From Fidelibacterota bacterium (GTDB taxonomy: Bacteria; Fidelibacterota; Marinisomatia; SCGC-AAA003-L08; D37C17), in assembly GCA_002704685.1 (NCBI GenBank), contig PAHD01000010.1, forward strand, positions 1-5,801: a DNA stretch of 5,801 bases. Direction: 5' to 3'. Below, one piece after another: positions 1-5,371 of this stretch (position 1 is the stretch's first letter; every line of letters starts with the position of its first letter). The position numbers and the translations under genes were made by a program. A model generated the notes under the pieces. That model saw only the letters and a list, made by a program, of their open reading frames with translations. It had not been told where the DNA came from and made no database searches.

Positions 1-906
1 TCAAAAGAAAGAGAAGTATCCATTTCATCTGGAAAATCAATTTTAAAAGCCTTATCAAGCGAAGTTAATATTTCTGGTTATGATTTTAATGGAGATTTAG
101 ATGATTTATTAGATAATGTTAGAAAATTTGATTTAGTTTTCAATGCATTGCATGGTGGGGATGGTGAGAATGGAGAAATTCAAAAATTTTTCTATGAAAA
201 TAACATTAAGTTTACTGGTTCTAATGCAGTTGCTTCTGCATTAGCTATGGATAAGCATGAGGCTAAGAAAATTTGTTTAAATAATAAAATTTTAACTCCA
301 AACTGGCTTTGCTATAAAAAAGCTATAAAGTTATTTCAACTTGAAGTTGAGATTTTAAGGTTTAGTGATACCGATATAGTTATAAAGCCATCAGATGAAG
401 GTTCTTCAATTGGACTAAGTGTAGTAAAAGATTTTGATCCTCAAAATAAATTTAAAAGAACGATACTTGATGATTCCATATCAAAATGCTATGAAGTTTC
501 AGATAATGTTATGATTGAAGAGTATATTCATGGTAGGGAGTTAACAGTTGGTATATTAGGCAATAAAATACTTCCTATTGTTGAAATTGTACCAAAAAAC
601 AGTTTTTATGACTATGATTGTAAATATACAAAAGGTAAAAGTGATTACATCGTTCCTGCAATGCAAATAAGTAAAGATTTAGAAATAAATATTTATAATA
701 ATGCTATGCGTATTTATGAGTTAATTGGATGCAGACATTATGCGAGGATTGATTTCAGATTATCTAGAGATAAAAAGCCATATTTTTTAGAAGTTAACAC
801 CTTACCTGGTTTTACAGATACAAGTCTATTCCCAATGGCAGCAAAGGCAGCAGGTATTTCATATAAAAATCTATTAATGAAAATTATAGATTTAGCAAAA
901 AAATAA
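1..906 (+). CDS. ddl: D-alanine--D-alanine ligase, 5'-truncated by window edge
   Basis: This cytoplasmic ATP-grasp enzyme joins two D-alanines, using ATP, to give the dipeptide that MurF adds to the peptidoglycan precursor. The frame is open from base 1 and gives 301 residues. The first residues, SKEREVS, align with E. coli DdlB from about Ser13, so only about 12 residues (the glycine-rich start) are missing upstream. Visible motifs are NALHG (48-52), the ATP-grasp lysine in IKPS (128-131), GSS (134-136), EEY (173-175), the omega-loop YDYDCKY (203-209), RID (249-251) and the metal/phosphate motif EVNTLPG (264-270). Tyr209 matches DdlB Tyr216, which favours D-Ala over D-lactate as second substrate, so a vancomycin-resistance-type ligase is unlikely. 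The TTG at 148 lies inside the NALHG motif and is not the start. The gene ends at TAA, 79 bases before the tRNA cluster, with no clear terminator between. The family call is very secure. Confidence 0.96.
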   Translation, partial: SKEREVSISSGKSILKALSSEVNISGYDFNGDLDDLLDNVRKFDLVFNALHGGDGENGEIQKFFYENNIKFTGSNAVASALAMDKHEAKKICLNNKILTPNWLCYKKAIKLFQLEVEILRFSDTDIVIKPSDEGSSIGLSVVKDFDPQNKFKRTILDDSISKCYEVSDNVMIEEYIHGRELTVGILGNKILPIVEIVPKNSFYDYDCKYTKGKSDYIVPAMQISKDLEINIYNNAMRIYELIGCRHYARIDFRLSRDKKPYFLEVNTLPGFTDTSLFPMAAKAAGISYKNLLMKIIDLAKK

Positions 907-922
907 TTTTTTTAAAACTTTC

Positions 923-949
923 TTGTTATTATTATTTTTATAATATAAC
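923..949 (+). promoter_or_regulatory. candidate promoter for the tRNA-tuf unit
   Basis: An exact TATAAT lies at 939-944, overlapping TATAAC at 944-949, in the only spacer ahead of the tRNA genes. TTGTTA at 923-928 is the best -35 look-alike. It lies 15 bases before TATAAC but only 10 before TATAAT, so the pairing is not ideal. A start near 950-957 would leave a leader of about 30-35 bases before the first tRNA. The region is very AT-rich, so chance matches are expected. The Bacteroidota-type TTTG / TAnnTTTG promoter is not seen here. Confidence 0.35.
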
Positions 950-956
950 TTAGTAG

Positions 957-981
957 GCTCTGCTATAGCTCAATTTGCAGA
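957..981 (+). other. short D-arm-like / hairpin sequence in the tRNA leader
   Basis: The stretch includes TATAGCTCAATTTGCAG, which resembles the TAGCTCAGTTGG...GAGC D-arm region of the neighbouring tRNAs, but it lacks the matching acceptor, anticodon and T-arm sequences. TCTGC (959-963) can pair with GCAGA (977-981), a 5-bp stem with a 13-base loop, followed by TTTT. It could be a tRNA-gene remnant, a processing element or chance. It is not a complete tRNA. Confidence 0.25.
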
Positions 982-985
982 TTTT

Positions 986-1059
986 GCCATTGTAGCTCAG
1001 TTGGCCAGAGCAGCTGATTTGTAATCAGCGGGTCGGGGGTTCGAATCCCTCCAATGGCT
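986..1059 (+). tRNA. tRNA-Thr (anticodon UGU)
   Basis: A full cloverleaf of 74 bases. The acceptor strands GCCATTG and CAATGGC pair perfectly, the D-stem is GCTC/GAGC, the anticodon stem is GCTGA/TCAGC with loop TTTGTAA (anticodon TGT at 1020-1022), and the T-arm holds TTCGAAT. The discriminator is U. CCA is not encoded (CAA follows), so a CCA-adding enzyme is required. It should read ACA and probably ACG threonine codons. It is first in the order Thr-Tyr-Gly-Thr-tuf, which matches E. coli thrU-tyrU-glyT-thrT-tufB. Confidence 0.98.
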
Positions 1060-1100
1060 CAAGTTTATTGAAATACGGGAGTTTTAAAAAACCGTCGTTA

Positions 1101-1183
1101 GGGTCGGTGGCCGAGTGGTTAAAGGCAGCAGACTGTAAATCTGCCGACGTAAGTCTACGGAGGTTCAAATCCTTCCCGGCCCA
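1101..1183 (+). tRNA. tRNA-Tyr (anticodon GUA)
   Basis: A class II tRNA of 83 bases with a long variable arm between the anticodon and T stems (about 1146-1158), as expected for bacterial tRNA-Tyr. Acceptor GGGTCGG pairs with CCGGCCC, including one G-T wobble. The anticodon stem is GCAGA/TCTGC with loop CTGTAAA (anticodon GTA at 1135-1137), and the discriminator is A. CCA is not encoded (CAA follows). It lies 41 bases after tRNA-Thr(UGU) and 12 before tRNA-Gly, so it is probably cut from a shared precursor. Confidence 0.98.
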
Positions 1184-1195
1184 CAAAAAATTTCA

Positions 1196-1268
1196 GCGGG
1201 AGTAGCTCAGTTGGTAGAGCATCAGCCTTCCAAGCTGAGGGTCGCGGGTTCGAGTCTCGTCTCCCGCT
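1196..1268 (+). tRNA. tRNA-Gly (anticodon UCC)
   Basis: A cloverleaf of 73 bases. Acceptor GCGGGAG pairs with CTCCCGC, the D-stem is GCTC/GAGC, and the anticodon stem is TCAGC/GCTGA with loop CTTCCAA (anticodon TCC at 1229-1231). The T-arm contains TTCGAGT and the stem has two G-T wobbles. The discriminator is U and CCA is not encoded. It should read GGA and GGG glycine codons. Only five bases separate it from the next tRNA, so both must come from one precursor. Confidence 0.98.
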
Positions 1269-1273
1269 CAACT

Positions 1274-1346
<73 letters not shown>

Positions 1347-1441
1347 CAAGTAAAAATTTTTTGAAAAGTTTTTTTAAAACTTGAATGAAGTTAAATTGGT
1401 AACACTAAATATGAATAATAAAATAGGAGATATTATAAAAA
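1347..1441 (+). other. tRNA-to-tuf leader with AT-rich hairpin and ribosome binding site
   Basis: This 95-base spacer holds a 7-bp hairpin, AAGTTTT (1366-1372) with AAAACTT (1376-1382) around a TTT loop. It is not followed by a T-run, so it does not look like an intrinsic terminator. It may mark the tuf mRNA 5' end after tRNA cleavage. A good Shine-Dalgarno sequence, AGGAGA (1425-1430), sits 11 bases before the tuf ATG. TTGAAT at 1381-1386 could be part of a weak secondary promoter, but no good -10 was found at proper spacing. Confidence 0.4.
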
Positions 1442-2626
1442 ATGGCTAAGGAAAAATTCGAGAGAAATAAACCTCACGTTAATGTTGGTACTATAGGTCA
1501 CGTTGATCATGGTAAAACAACTTTAACTGCAGCTATTACTAAAACATTAGCAGATAAAGGTCTTGCAGAAAAACGTGATTTTGATACTATTGATAATGCC
1601 CCTGAAGAAAAAGAACGTGGTATTACAATTAATACATCGCATGTAGAATATGAAACAGAAAAGAGACACTATGCTCATGTTGATTGTCCTGGTCACGCGG
1701 ACTATATTAAAAATATGATTACAGGTGCTGCACAAATGGATGGTGCTATTTTAGTTGTAGCAGCAACAGATGGTGCTATGCAGCAAACTAGAGAGCATTT
1801 GCTTTTAGCAAAACAGGTTAATGTTCCTGCTATTGTTGTATTTATGAACAAGTGTGATCAAGTTGATGATGCTGAGATGTTGGAGCTTGTTGAGATGGAA
1901 CTTAGAGAATTATTAGATAAGTATGATTTTCCAGGTGATGATACTCCTATTATACAAGGTTCAGCTCTTAATGCTTTAAGTAATGGTGGTGCTGATTCCG
2001 ATTGTATAATGGAATTAATGAACTCTGTAGATTCTTTTGTTCCAACTCCAGAAAGAGCGGTTGATAAACCTTTCTTGATGCCGGTTGAAGATGTTTTTTC
2101 AATAACTGGGAGAGGTACTGTTGCTACTGGAAGAATTGAATCTGGAATAGTTAAGGTAGGTGAAGAGCTTGAGTTAGTTGGAATGGGCTCTGATAAAAAA
2201 ACTACTTGCACAGGTGTAGAGATGTTTAGAAAACTACTTGATGAAGGTCAAGCAGGTGATAATGCGGGTCTTCTTTTAAGAGGTATTGATAAGGAAGAGA
2301 TTAATAGAGGTATGGTTCTTGCTAAACCTGGTTCTATTACTCCTCACACTAAGTTTAAAGCATCTGTATATGTCCTTAAAAAAGAGGAAGGTGGAAGACA
2401 TACACCGTTTTTTAAAGGTTATAGACCTCAGTTTTATTTCAGAACAACTGATGTTACGGGTAATGTAATACTTCCTGCTGGAACTGAAATGGTTATGCCT
2501 GGAGATAATGTAAATCTTGATATTGAGTTAATTACTCCAATAGCAATGGAAAAAGAATTAAGATTTGCGATTAGAGAAGGTGGCCATACAGTTGGCGCTG
2601 GTGTTGTTACTGAAATTAAAGAATAA
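1442..2626 (+). CDS. tuf: elongation factor Tu (EF-Tu)
   Basis: EF-Tu is the cytoplasmic GTPase that brings aminoacyl-tRNA to the ribosomal A site. At 394 residues it has the normal bacterial length. The GTPase domain shows G1 GHVDHGKT (19-26), the switch I RGITI (59-63), G3 DCPGH (81-85, with catalytic His85) and G4 NKCD (136-139). Domains 2 and 3 follow, with GRGTVATGR in domain 2 and the conserved C-terminal REGG...TVGAG. The ATG is preceded by AGGAGA. Two places differ from the usual bacterial consensus: DGAMQQTREH (110-119) where DGPMPQTREH is expected, and GGHTVGAG (His382) where GGRTVGAG is expected. The rest is intact and the reading frame is clean, so the gene is surely functional. 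The order tRNA-Thr/tuf/rpmG fits the tufB position. Whether a second tuf copy exists cannot be seen here. Confidence 0.99.
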   Translation: MAKEKFERNKPHVNVGTIGHVDHGKTTLTAAITKTLADKGLAEKRDFDTIDNAPEEKERGITINTSHVEYETEKRHYAHVDCPGHADYIKNMITGAAQMDGAILVVAATDGAMQQTREHLLLAKQVNVPAIVVFMNKCDQVDDAEMLELVEMELRELLDKYDFPGDDTPIIQGSALNALSNGGADSDCIMELMNSVDSFVPTPERAVDKPFLMPVEDVFSITGRGTVATGRIESGIVKVGEELELVGMGSDKKTTCTGVEMFRKLLDEGQAGDNAGLLLRGIDKEEINRGMVLAKPGSITPHTKFKASVYVLKKEEGGRHTPFFKGYRPQFYFRTTDVTGNVILPAGTEMVMPGDNVNLDIELITPIAMEKELRFAIREGGHTVGAGVVTEIKE

Positions 2627-2631
2627 TAATA

Positions 2632-2796
2632 GTGGCTGGTAATAGTAAAAGAGATATTGTTCAAATAGAAAGTACAGCTGGAACAGGTTACAGGTATTCA
2701 ATTACCAAGAATAAACGTTTACATCCTGAGAAAATTGAATACAAAAAATACGATCCTGTTGTTCGAAAGCATGTAATTTTTAGAGAAACAAAATAA
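2632..2796 (+). CDS. rpmG: 50S ribosomal protein L33
   Basis: This 54-residue ORF is a small basic protein of the large ribosomal subunit near the E site. The sequence matches L33 along its length: STAGTGYRY (14-22), TKNKR (25-29), PEK (32-34) and YDPVVRKHVIF (40-50). It has no cysteine, so it is the zinc-independent form rather than the four-cysteine form. The start is GTG at 2632, six bases after the tuf stop codon. No ATG is in frame upstream and no clear Shine-Dalgarno sequence is present, so translation may depend on ribosomes finishing tuf. The gene lies between tuf and tRNA-Trp, matching the rpmG-secE-nusG order seen in several bacterial phyla. In many Bacteroidota rpmG instead sits beside rpmB, which makes this placement slightly informative for taxonomy. 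Confidence 0.96.
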   Translation: MAGNSKRDIVQIESTAGTGYRYSITKNKRLHPEKIEYKKYDPVVRKHVIFRETK

Positions 2797-2803
2797 ATAT
2801 TAG

Positions 2804-2835
2804 TTGCTAGGTGAGTTTGTGATTGCTAGGTGAGT
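2804..2835 (+). repeat. 13-bp direct repeat overlapping the tRNA-Trp 5' end
   Basis: TTGCTAGGTGAGT occurs at 2804-2816 and again at 2823-2835, 19 bases apart. The second copy includes the first eight bases of tRNA-Trp. The first copy therefore offers a second AGGTGAG (2809-2815) able to pair with the tRNA 3' acceptor strand (2893-2899). It looks like a partial tandem duplication of the tRNA 5' boundary. Confidence 0.85.
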
Positions 2836-2900
2836 AGTTCAACTGGTAGAGCGCCGGCCTCCAAAGCCGGAAGTTGAGGGTTCGAGTCCTTCCTCACCTG
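2828..2900 (+). tRNA. tRNA-Trp (anticodon CCA)
   Basis: A cloverleaf of 73 bases. Acceptor AGGTGAG pairs perfectly with CTCACCT, the D-stem is GTTC/GAGC, the anticodon stem is CCGGC/GCCGG with loop CTCCAAA (anticodon CCA at 2861-2863), and the T-arm contains TTCGAGT. Discriminator G is the expected tryptophan identity element. The 3' CCA is not encoded (CTA follows). The anticodon is the normal CCA reading UGG, which says nothing for UGA reassignment. It sits between rpmG and secE and only 17 bases before the secE start, so tRNA cleavage would create the secE mRNA 5' end. Confidence 0.98.
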
Positions 2901-2917
2901 CTAGAAAGATATTGATA

Positions 2918-3109
2918 ATGTTTAAAAGTATATCAGATTATTTTAAAAGTATTAAAGTCGAAATGGCTAAAGTTTCTTGGATGACTAGAGACCAAGCTGT
3001 TAACTCTACTTTTATTGTTGGAGTCTTTGCTTTTATTATCGCTATTTTCTTATTTGTTCTTGATATTGGTTTATCAGAATTTGTTAATATTTTATATAAT
3101 TTTATTTAA
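2918..3109 (+). CDS. secE: preprotein translocase subunit SecE
   Basis: SecE is the clamp subunit of the SecYEG channel in the inner membrane. This ORF gives 63 residues, the short one-helix form common outside gammaproteobacteria. An amphipathic N-terminal segment FKSISDYFKSIKVEMAKVSW (2-21) is followed by TRDQAVNST and a single hydrophobic membrane segment at about 32-56 (IVGVFAFIIAIFLFVL). The usual Trp-Pro of the conserved VxWPxxxE motif is Trp-Met here (SWMTRDQ), a small oddity. I chose the ATG at 2918, which has AGAAAG about 9 bases upstream; the in-frame TTG at 2912 would add only two residues. The stop is three bases before nusG, the near-universal secE-nusG pair. The call is very secure from sequence and context. 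Confidence 0.96.
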   Translation: MFKSISDYFKSIKVEMAKVSWMTRDQAVNSTFIVGVFAFIIAIFLFVLDIGLSEFVNILYNFI

Positions 3110-3112
3110 TTC

Positions 3113-3676
3113 ATGGAAAAAGCTATAAATAATAATAATGAATCTTTTAATTGGTTTTCTTTAAGGGTGATTTCCGGTAAGGAAAGAGCAGTTGAAGATA
3201 CTATTTTGTACGAATCTAAAAGAGAAAAAATTGATAGTTCAATTGAAGAAGTTTTTGTTCCTTTTGAAAAAGTTGTGAAAATAGTTAACAATAAAAAAGT
3301 TATCAAAGAAAGAGTGTTTTTCCCAGGTTACATTCTAATCAAAATGAAATTAGATAAAGTTTCAAGATATTTTATAGAAAATATTCAGGGTGTTATAAGT
3401 TTTGTTGGTGCTAGAGGAAAGCAACCTACTCCATTAAGAGATTCAGAAATTAAGAAGATTTTTGGTGAAGTTGAGCGAAAAGAAGGAAGAGAGATGATTG
3501 TTTCTCCTTTCCAGAAAGATGATAGTGTAAAAATTATCGCTGGTCCATTTATTGATTTTTCAGGTATTGTTATGGAAACTAATGATGAAAAGCAAAAAGT
3601 TAAAGTAACTATATCAATTTTTGGCAGATCAACTCCAGTGGAGTTGGATTATTTTCAAGTTGAATTAGAAAGATAG
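3113..3676 (+). CDS. nusG: transcription termination/antitermination protein NusG
   Basis: NusG binds RNA polymerase, keeps it processive, and couples it to ribosomes or Rho. The 187 residues show an NGN domain beginning near NWFSLRVISGKE (13-24) with the core motif KERVFFPGYILIKM (65-78). A C-terminal KOW domain follows from about 130, with VKIIAGPF and GRSTPVEL. Spacing and motifs are ordinary. The first 12 residues are an asparagine-rich extension. The ATG at 3113 is three bases after the secE stop. The upstream bases are nearly all A and T with no Shine-Dalgarno sequence, so coupling to secE translation is likely. A 7-bp hairpin lies in its last codons (see separate entry). The style of the NGN domain is closest, from memory, to Bacteroidota/FCB NusG. 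Confidence 0.98.
   Translation: MEKAINNNNESFNWFSLRVISGKERAVEDTILYESKREKIDSSIEEVFVPFEKVVKIVNNKKVIKERVFFPGYILIKMKLDKVSRYFIENIQGVISFVGARGKQPTPLRDSEIKKIFGEVERKEGREMIVSPFQKDDSVKIIAGPFIDFSGIVMETNDEKQKVKVTISIFGRSTPVELDYFQVELER
3630..3646 (+). other. hairpin in the 3' end of nusG, upstream of rplK
   Basis: Bases 3630-3636 (CAACTCC) pair perfectly with 3640-3646 (GGAGTTG) around an AGT loop, and AT can extend the stem past a bulged G3647. This is unusually GC-rich for the region and ends 35 bases before the rplK ATG. It lies in the conserved STPVEL codons, so it may be a by-product of coding. A role in rplK-rplA control is conceivable but unproven. Confidence 0.35.
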
Positions 3677-3681
3677 TTATT

Positions 3682-4110
3682 ATGGCAGATAAAAAAATAG
3701 AAAGTTTTATTAAATTGCAAATTGAAGGTGGGAAGGCTAATCCATCACCGCCAGTTGGTCCAGCTTTAGGTCAACATGGAGTGAATATTATGGATTTTTG
3801 TAAAGCTTTTAATGCACAAACTCAAGATCAAGCTGGGAAAATTATTCCTGTTGTTATTACAGTTTATGCTGATAGGTCATTCACTTTCATTACGAAAACA
3901 CCACCTGCTCCATCATTAATTTTAGAGGGTTGTAAGATAAAAAAAGGTTCGTCTGAACCAAACAGAGATATTGTTGGTTCAATTTCAATTTCAAAAATTA
4001 AGGAAATTGCAAAGGTTAAATTACCTGATTTGAATACTAAGAAACTTGATTCCGCTATTCAAATGATTAAGGGTACTGCAAGAAGTATGGGCGTGAAAGT
4101 AGAGGGTTAA
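3682..4110 (+). CDS. rplK: 50S ribosomal protein L11
   Basis: L11 binds 23S rRNA in the GTPase-associated centre at the base of the stalk and takes part in factor binding and the stringent response. The 142 residues have the normal length. The N-terminal domain has the proline motif PSPPVGPALGQHG (21-33) that meets thiostrepton and the rRNA. After it come FNAQTQDQAG and the linker VYADRSFTFITKTPPA. The C-terminal rRNA-binding domain ends with MIKGTARSMG. No frame damage is seen. The ATG at 3682 lies five bases after the nusG stop. Only a weak AGAAAG purine stretch precedes it, so translational coupling is plausible. The five-base gap leaves no separate leader for the L1 repressor site known ahead of E. 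coli rplK. Confidence 0.99.
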   Translation: MADKKIESFIKLQIEGGKANPSPPVGPALGQHGVNIMDFCKAFNAQTQDQAGKIIPVVITVYADRSFTFITKTPPAPSLILEGCKIKKGSSEPNRDIVGSISISKIKEIAKVKLPDLNTKKLDSAIQMIKGTARSMGVKVEG

Positions 4111-4114
4111 TTAG

Positions 4115-4810
4115 ATGTCTAGAGGAAAAAAATATAAGAATAGTTTATCTACATATGATTCTACAGTAGAATATGGTTTAGATAAAGCAATTGATATATT
4201 GCATGGTTTTCCTAAGTCAAATTTTGACGAGTCTGTTGATATTACTGTAAACTTGGGTGTTGATCCAAGGCATGCTGATCAGTTAGTTAGGGGAATGGTT
4301 AGTTTGCCAAATGGTACTGGGAAAAAGGTTAAGGTTGTGGTAATCTCGAAAGATGATGATAAGAACAGTAAGGTAAAAGATATTGGGGCATTTGATTCTG
4401 GTTCTAAGGATTTATTAGATAAAATTTCAAAAGGTTGGTTAGATTTTGACGTTTTAATTGCGTCTCCTGATATGATGTCAGAAGTAGGTAAGCTGGGAAG
4501 AGTTTTAGGACCCAGGGGCTTGATGCCTAATCCAAAGACTGGTACTGTTACTAATGATCTTGAAAAAGCTGTATCTGAAATTATTGCTGGTAAAGTTGAG
4601 TATAGGGTTGATAAGTCTGGAATAATATCTGTTAGTGTTGGAAGAGTATCCTTTGAAAAAGATAAAATAATTGAAAATATTAAAGCTTGTATTGGTGCAA
4701 TTTTGAAAGCTAAACCCTCATCTGTTAAGGGCGTTTATTTTAAGAAGTTTTCAATTTCTTCAACTATGAGTCCAGGTTTAAAAATAGATAAAAGTGAATT
4801 TACTAATTAA
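4115..4810 (+). CDS. rplA: 50S ribosomal protein L1
   Basis: L1 forms the mobile L1 stalk beside the E site and, in well-studied bacteria, represses its own mRNA. The 231 residues are of normal length. Conserved parts are YGLDKAID (20-27), VNLGVDPRHADQLVRG, the SLPNGTGK loop, and the family signature around VGKLGRVLGPRGLMPNPKTGTVT. The start ATG is supported by AGAGGG (4101-4106) inside the end of rplK, eight bases upstream. The gap to rplK is four bases, which is usual for the L11 operon. No internal stop or frame change is visible. The call is secure. Confidence 0.99.
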   Translation: MSRGKKYKNSLSTYDSTVEYGLDKAIDILHGFPKSNFDESVDITVNLGVDPRHADQLVRGMVSLPNGTGKKVKVVVISKDDDKNSKVKDIGAFDSGSKDLLDKISKGWLDFDVLIASPDMMSEVGKLGRVLGPRGLMPNPKTGTVTNDLEKAVSEIIAGKVEYRVDKSGIISVSVGRVSFEKDKIIENIKACIGAILKAKPSSVKGVYFKKFSISSTMSPGLKIDKSEFTN

Positions 4811-4825
4811 TTAAAAGAGTAATTT

Positions 4826-5344
4826 ATGCCGAATCAAAAAAATATAGATATCGTTGAGAATTTAACAGGAAAATTCAAAAATTCATCTGCAATGTATTTT
4901 GCAAAATATACTGGGATGAATGTTGCACAAGCTTCAGATTTAAGAATGAAGTTTGTTGATAATGACGTAGATTTTCTGGTTTCAAAAAATACTTTAGTTA
5001 AAATTGCAGCTAAAAATGCAGGATTTGAAGACTTGTTTGATAATATTTTATCTGGTCAAATAGGTATAGCTTATGCTGGTAGTGATCCCACTTCTCCTGC
5101 AAGAGTAATAAAGGAATTTTCAAAAGATAATGAGTCTTTTGAAGTTGTTGGTTTATATTTTGACGGAACTTTGTATGACCCATCAAAATATAAAGAGTTG
5201 GCAAATCTACCAACAAAGGATGTGCTTGTTACAAAGTTTGTTTATGCTTTAAATGCTCCGATGTCAAATATGGCATTATTGTTAAATGCATCAATGTCAA
5301 AACTAGCATGTACTTTAAAAAGTTTAGAAAATCAAAAAAAATAA
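4826..5344 (+). CDS. rplJ: 50S ribosomal protein L10
   Basis: L10 anchors the L12 dimers to the ribosome through its C-terminal helix. The 172 residues include the N-terminal rRNA-binding part with YFAKYTGMNVAQ (24-35) and DFLVSKNTLVKIA. The C-terminal helix after NAPMSNMALLLNASMSKL carries the L12 binding sites. AAGAG at 4815-4819 is a fair ribosome binding site six bases before the ATG. The gap after rplA is only 15 bases and is AT-rich, so the long folded leader that binds L10-L12 in E. coli cannot fit here. No GC-rich fold was noticed in the rplA tail. The C-terminal part is less conserved, but order and motifs make the identity firm. Confidence 0.98.
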   Translation: MPNQKNIDIVENLTGKFKNSSAMYFAKYTGMNVAQASDLRMKFVDNDVDFLVSKNTLVKIAAKNAGFEDLFDNILSGQIGIAYAGSDPTSPARVIKEFSKDNESFEVVGLYFDGTLYDPSKYKELANLPTKDVLVTKFVYALNAPMSNMALLLNASMSKLACTLKSLENQKK

Positions 5345-5355
5345 AATTTAATAAT

Positions 5356-5362
5356 AAGGGGA
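5356..5362 (+). promoter_or_regulatory. strong ribosome binding site for rplL
   Basis: AAGGGGA lies nine bases before the rplL ATG at 5372. It is clearer than the sites before rplK, rplJ or nusG. Because L12 is present in several copies per ribosome while its operon partners are present once, stronger initiation at rplL fits the known need; the strength itself is inferred from the sequence. Confidence 0.7.
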
Positions 5363-5371
5363 AGATTAAAA

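Noticed and set aside
897..913. A7-TAA-T7 inverted repeat at the ddl stop as an intrinsic terminator
   Set aside because: The stem would be only A-U pairs with a three-base loop and no following separate T-run, so it is too weak to call.
1366..1382. AAGTTTT/AAAACTT hairpin before tuf as a terminator or attenuator
   Set aside because: It has one G-C pair, no T-run after it, and tuf lies just downstream with a good ribosome binding site. I kept it only as part of the leader.
1547..2211. Reverse-strand open frames across tuf (1547-1735 and 1858-2211)
   Set aside because: They lie opposite the strongly conserved EF-Tu gene, have no ribosome binding site and resemble no known protein. They are shadows.
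2861..2863. Possible UGA reassignment because a tRNA-Trp is present in the operon
   Set aside because: The anticodon is the standard CCA, not UCA, and the genes here have no in-frame TGA read as Trp.
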